DNA of 64,000 bases, taken from assembly GCA_904066235.2 (NCBI GenBank), contig CAJFCV020000004.1, forward strand, positions 4,278,001 to 4,342,000. The letters run 5' to 3'. Below, piece after piece: positions 60,560 through 64,000 of this stretch (within the stretch, counting starts at the first letter, position 1; every line of letters starts with the position of its first letter). Origin of the DNA: Bursaphelenchus xylophilus. Its lineage: Eukaryota > Nematoda > Chromadorea > Rhabditida > Aphelenchoididae. A program made the position numbers and the translations under genes. Below the pieces are notes generated by a model, which was given only the letters and a program-made list of their open reading frames with translations, did not search any database and was not told the origin of the DNA.

Positions 60560-61953
60560 TCAGTAAAATTATGGAAGCCGATCCTTTCCAACCAAGGCTA
60601 CTGTAAAACCAAAGAATTTTCTGAGCAAACAAAAGCGGTGAATGACGTCACTATTCATGAATAAAAAGATCTTTGAAGCCAAAAACCTATTGAATTTCAA
60701 TTCAATCAGTAACAAACCCCACATGAAACCAGCCACAAGGGTAACTGGTAAGGTAAATAAGGGATTAAAAGGTGGAGCTTCTGAATTGAAAACGTTCCAA
60801 AAAGTTGCAAAGGCTCTGAGAATGCTTTAGAAGACGGTTGGGATATCCAGACGGATTAAGGTAATCCAAAAAAGGACAAAGACGACGTTCACTAGTGAAA
60901 TATCAAAGTTAATGCGGAAGAAACCTGAAAGATTTCAATATTACGCCTTTTTTGTCTTTGAAAATAATCTAAGGCATATAAGAGTTAGTCAGCTCCCATT
61001 TTTTGTATGTAAATCTTGCCCATGTGGCCTACGCATGTCACAAATCAATTTCGAAAACATTCACGAAGTTATTCAACCACTTCTGTAGACTAGGCGGCTT
61101 CTGCAGGCACGGAGAGTCGGCTTGTAATACCGATTTTTGGCTGCATTTTTGCGATGAAATATATAATATGTAGTAAAGAAAGTTCCTAAAAACATTTCCC
61201 AAGACAACCTCAAACCCAAAGCAACATTTTGCAGAACGAACTTTAGGGCCGAACCGCGGACTTTCGAATCTCAAAAAGCGATGAGGAAGAAAAAAAGTTC
61301 GAAAGATCTCCAATAAATGGTCTCAAATTACATTTTCTCCTCAAGTTTTTTTGGGTTTTATGTCGAACATTTCATGACATGTGAACAAAATGTAAACCAA
61401 AATTCTTTTCGAAGGTAGTGGAGTAATTACATGCTATGTTAAATTTCTGGGGACCACAGTGAATGAAAATGAGATGGGATTCTTAGATTTGGAGGGGTAA
61501 AAATATAGTGAGTAATGAATACTAAGAGAATGATGATTGATATTGTAGACGTTTTAGAAGGTAAATAAGCGAGCATGGTAGATTAATGACCGGATTTCCG
61601 TAATTCTAACGCCAATTGTAACCTTTTGAATTTCCGATGATTTATTTATGCTACCAAGAGGTGGTGTAAATGGCTTTTAATAAATTTCCTAAGCTGTAAC
61701 AGGGCTAATACTATGTGGGAAAAATGCACTTTTTTTACAGAAAACTGCACTTTCCAAATATAACCAAATATTTGACGACAGTATCATGATCAATTAAAAC
61801 TTTTGGACAAGATGACAATTGAGGGTTAACGACATCAATAAAAACCAATATCTGAATGAAAGTCAGACCTGTAAACGAGGGTTTGAAGAAATGCGGCAAT
61901 GATGACAAGTATAAAAAGATAAATTTTAAGCCAAATGTGATGTTAGCGACAGA

Positions 61954-63064
61954 ATGAAAGCTGTTGTGATCATATGCTTGTTAGTTGTGTGTGTTTCAGT
62001 TCTTGAGGTGGGTGTTGAGGGGAGTGAAATGCTTGCGCTGAAGATTACAGTTTAGAGGACCGTTCGTTTTGATGTAGCTTGAGTTGAAACATTTAGAATA
62101 TGATCTGGAAAAAAGAAATGCAAAAAGTTGGAAAACCTTAGGACTAACAGGGGAAGTACTCCAAGTGCGACGCTCAGATTTTTTTAAGGTTTTGCACACA
62201 CGTCGGGTTTGGACTAAATATCAATTCCTGAAAGTTTTAGCGCGCGCGCGCTTTGCGGGCACCGCCGAGATATCGGTCGATTTTTGCCGCCGAGAGAGCA
62301 CGCTAAACGTGGAGAGCGGTCAGAGGGAAAAGCGCTTTTTGGCCTTAACTTTGGCAGTTTCGTGCGGAAAAAATTGATTTTTTGTTGAAACATTATCCTT
62401 TACAGTTGAAATAGGCATGAAACTTTTCATGCCGAAATTCTTCAAAAAGTCCTAAATTTTCGCCGACTTTCGATCTAAAAATCTCGGTTGTTCCTGCAAA
62501 GCGCGAGCTAGGATTCTCGCATAAATTTTAGAAAAAAATTATTCTAAACCTGTGCTAAGTTTGACCAAAATCTGAGCGTCGCACTTGGAGTACTTCCCCT
62601 TTAACTTGGGATTTGTTATTGCAGAGTTTCAAAGACTTTTCCAGGCATGTTCTCCGAAGCCATCCACAAAGAAGAGCAGTAAGAATAAGAACAAAAAGAA
62701 GACCACCAAAAAAGGCAGTAAGAAGACAACAAAGGCAACCACCACAACAGCGGCCTCTCGAAAACGCCGGGAAACATCTCCAATCGTGGTTACTCTTTAC
62801 TCGACCACCTCCATCGACGAGCTTGATGATTTACTTGAAGATTTGGACAATCTCATTGATGGATATGACATCAACAAAGAGTTGATTTTAACTCCAAAAC
62901 CCGACATTCGAATTGACGAAGAGGATCAGGTTGTTTTGGAATACAAAGTGGATCCAGAAGTCGATTGTGGAGACATTCAGATGGCCATAGAGAGAATTAA
63001 AGAGGAATTGGATGATGTCAGTCAGGTTCATGTCAAATGCAAAGATTTGGAGTTGTCATTTTAG
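61954..63064 (+). CDS. Small secreted lysine-rich protein with a furin-type site
   Basis: I do not recognise a family. Exon 1 (61954-62007) encodes MKAVVIICLLVVCVSVLE, a classic signal peptide, ending at donor GTGGGT. Exon 2 starts after TTTTCCAG at 62645 and runs to 63064, giving 157 residues. After the signal peptide comes a Lys/Ser/Thr-rich stretch (about 20-56), then RKRR (57-60), a likely proprotein-convertase site. An acidic C-terminal segment of about 97 residues follows, with LDDLLEDLDNLIDGYD and a final KDLELSF. The intron holds a MITE. It could be a processed peptide precursor or a secreted effector-like protein. An alternative joint, GTGTTG with an acceptor at 62625, would add a few residues at the junction. 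Confidence 0.65.
62148..62601. mobile_element. PIF/Harbinger-like MITE in the intron of the secreted-protein gene
   Basis: Starts CAGGGGAAGTACTCCAAGTG, ends CACTTGGAGTACTTCCCCTT, with TAA at 62145-62147 and 62602-62604. Same family as 18772-19220. Confidence 0.92.
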
Positions 63065-63135
63065 CAGTTTTTACTGTAAATAAATGTTTGATTGCAATTT
63101 CAAGACGGAATGTATGCCGAATTTTTAGTTGGGCG

Positions 63136-63579
63136 TAGGCATGGCTCCGGGCCGGGCTTTGCAAAATTTTCCGGCCCGGGCCGGGCCGACTAATTTCTCG
63201 GCCCGACTCCGGGCTTCGATTTTTAGGCCCGGCCCGGGCCGGCCCGGTTTTTTTGAAATCTAAGTTTTGCCCGGAAAAAAGGAAAAAATAAGCTTTTTCG
63301 ATAGAATTTTTCATTTTTTTCGAACACACTGCTGATAGCGAACGTAAAGTGACCTTATGTACCTAGGTTTTGGTAAATTTTTCTTTACATTTTGCGTAAA
63401 TTTCCCATAATTTTCCTTTCATTTCCCGCTTTCTTTCTTTCCAACCTAGTGTAAAAATTTTCCGGGCCGAACCGGGCCGGGCTTTCCAAATTTTCCAAGC
63501 CCGGGCCCGGGCTCGGAGATTCAAGCCCGGGCCTGCGGCCCGGGCCGGGCCGGGCTGGCCCGGTTTGCAGCCATGCTTA
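63136..63579. mobile_element. GC-rich hAT-like MITE with 8-bp target duplication
   Basis: Ends TAGGCATGGCT / AGCCATGCTTA are flanked by the identical 8-mer GTTGGGCG (63128-63135 and 63580-63587). Arms are made of GGGCCGGGCC runs, very unlike the AT-rich surroundings. It lies just after the secreted-protein gene, probably in its 3' flank. Confidence 0.9.
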
Positions 63580-63857
63580 GTTGGGCGGGAAAATTTTTTA
63601 AGAAAATTTGCAAAGCTTGGAAGATTCAATTGATAAATTAAACATGATAGAGCCTTACGTCATAGGCAGAAAACACAATAATGCCGTGGTTTGAAGCGGA
63701 AAATACGATATCACAAAAAAGATTTCAAAAAAATGGTCGAAAATGTCTCTTTCTCTGACATCATCATTCATCTCCAGTACTCTCTCGCATGCAAAACCCG
63801 CTGAATAAACGGCTTTTCAATGTTAACTTTTTAATTTAAATAAAAATCCATATTTAC

Positions 63858-64000
63858 TCAAAAAGTTTCCTCTCTGACATAAATCGTAACCAATTTCGCT
63901 GTGGCTTTCAAAGCATCGCGTAATCCAATAGACCACCCCTGGAATGGGTCTTCCAACGAATATTTGCATAACATTCCCCGATCCAATCATTTTGGATTGG
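63858..64000 (-). CDS. Possible C-terminal end of a minus-strand gene (cut by window edge)
   Basis: A minus-strand frame ending with TGA at 63858-63860 reads GLRDALKATAKLVTIYVREE near its end, which looks protein-like. The same frame has a stop at about 63990, so a splice acceptor must lie inside or the call is wrong. No family recognised. Confidence 0.25.

Larger units (their letters stand above)
55560..61953. other. Gene-poor region with scattered MITEs
   Basis: About 6.4 kb with only short, unrecognisable open frames. Supported contents are the MITEs at 57167-57413 and about 60131-60559 and a small hairpin at 57622-57659. A basic 62-codon frame at 60642-60830 has no known relatives that I recognise and is not called. 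Confidence 0.55.

Noticed and set aside
60642..60830. Basic 62-codon plus-strand frame
   Set aside because: Lacks any family resemblance or supporting signals, in a gene-poor AT-rich stretch.

Overview
This is nuclear DNA from a nematode. The evidence is many 35-50 nt introns with TTTTCAG-type acceptors, two chemoreceptor genes of the nematode SRA/SRAB type, and orthologues laid out as in worms. The sequence does not identify a species. No rRNA, CRISPR array or bacterial-style operon is present.

Layout. 1-3737: the 3' half of DNA topoisomerase II (plus strand), with a 1.9-kb nested transposon in one intron. 3940-6115: ATG3, the autophagy E2 enzyme (plus). 6308-7745: nucleoporin Nup35 (minus). 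8223-11092: GTP-dependent PEPCK (plus), starting head to head with Nup35. 12856-19620 and 20181-26075: a direct tandem duplication, each copy carrying one dynamin-related (DRP1-type) GTPase on the minus strand. 26333-27764 and 29000-31909: two paralogous 7TM chemoreceptors (minus); the first lacks most of TM7. 32272-36940: two large fold-back elements, one with a tRNA-like gene in each arm. 37097-47661: a non-coding GC-rich tandem array of about 10.5 kb. 48391-52587, perhaps to 55538: a glutaredoxin-thioredoxin reductase fusion (minus) in which all three redox-cysteine centres are missing. 55540-61950: gene-poor. 61954-63064: a small secreted lysine-rich protein (plus). The last 140 bases may hold the end of another minus-strand gene.

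The genes do not form one pathway. The window is a set of housekeeping genes plus two locally duplicated families, heavily invaded by non-autonomous DNA transposons. Target-site duplications sort the elements into groups: TA (Tc1/mariner-like), TAA (PIF/Harbinger-like, seven copies), 8 bp (hAT-like) and TTAA (three large fold-backs). Because the dynamin region is duplicated, several insertions have a matching empty site in the other copy, which fixes their boundaries and relative age.

Exon boundaries below were deduced by hand from reading frame, splice consensus and conservation between paralogues. Internal exons of the six conserved genes are well supported. First exons and UTRs are less certain.
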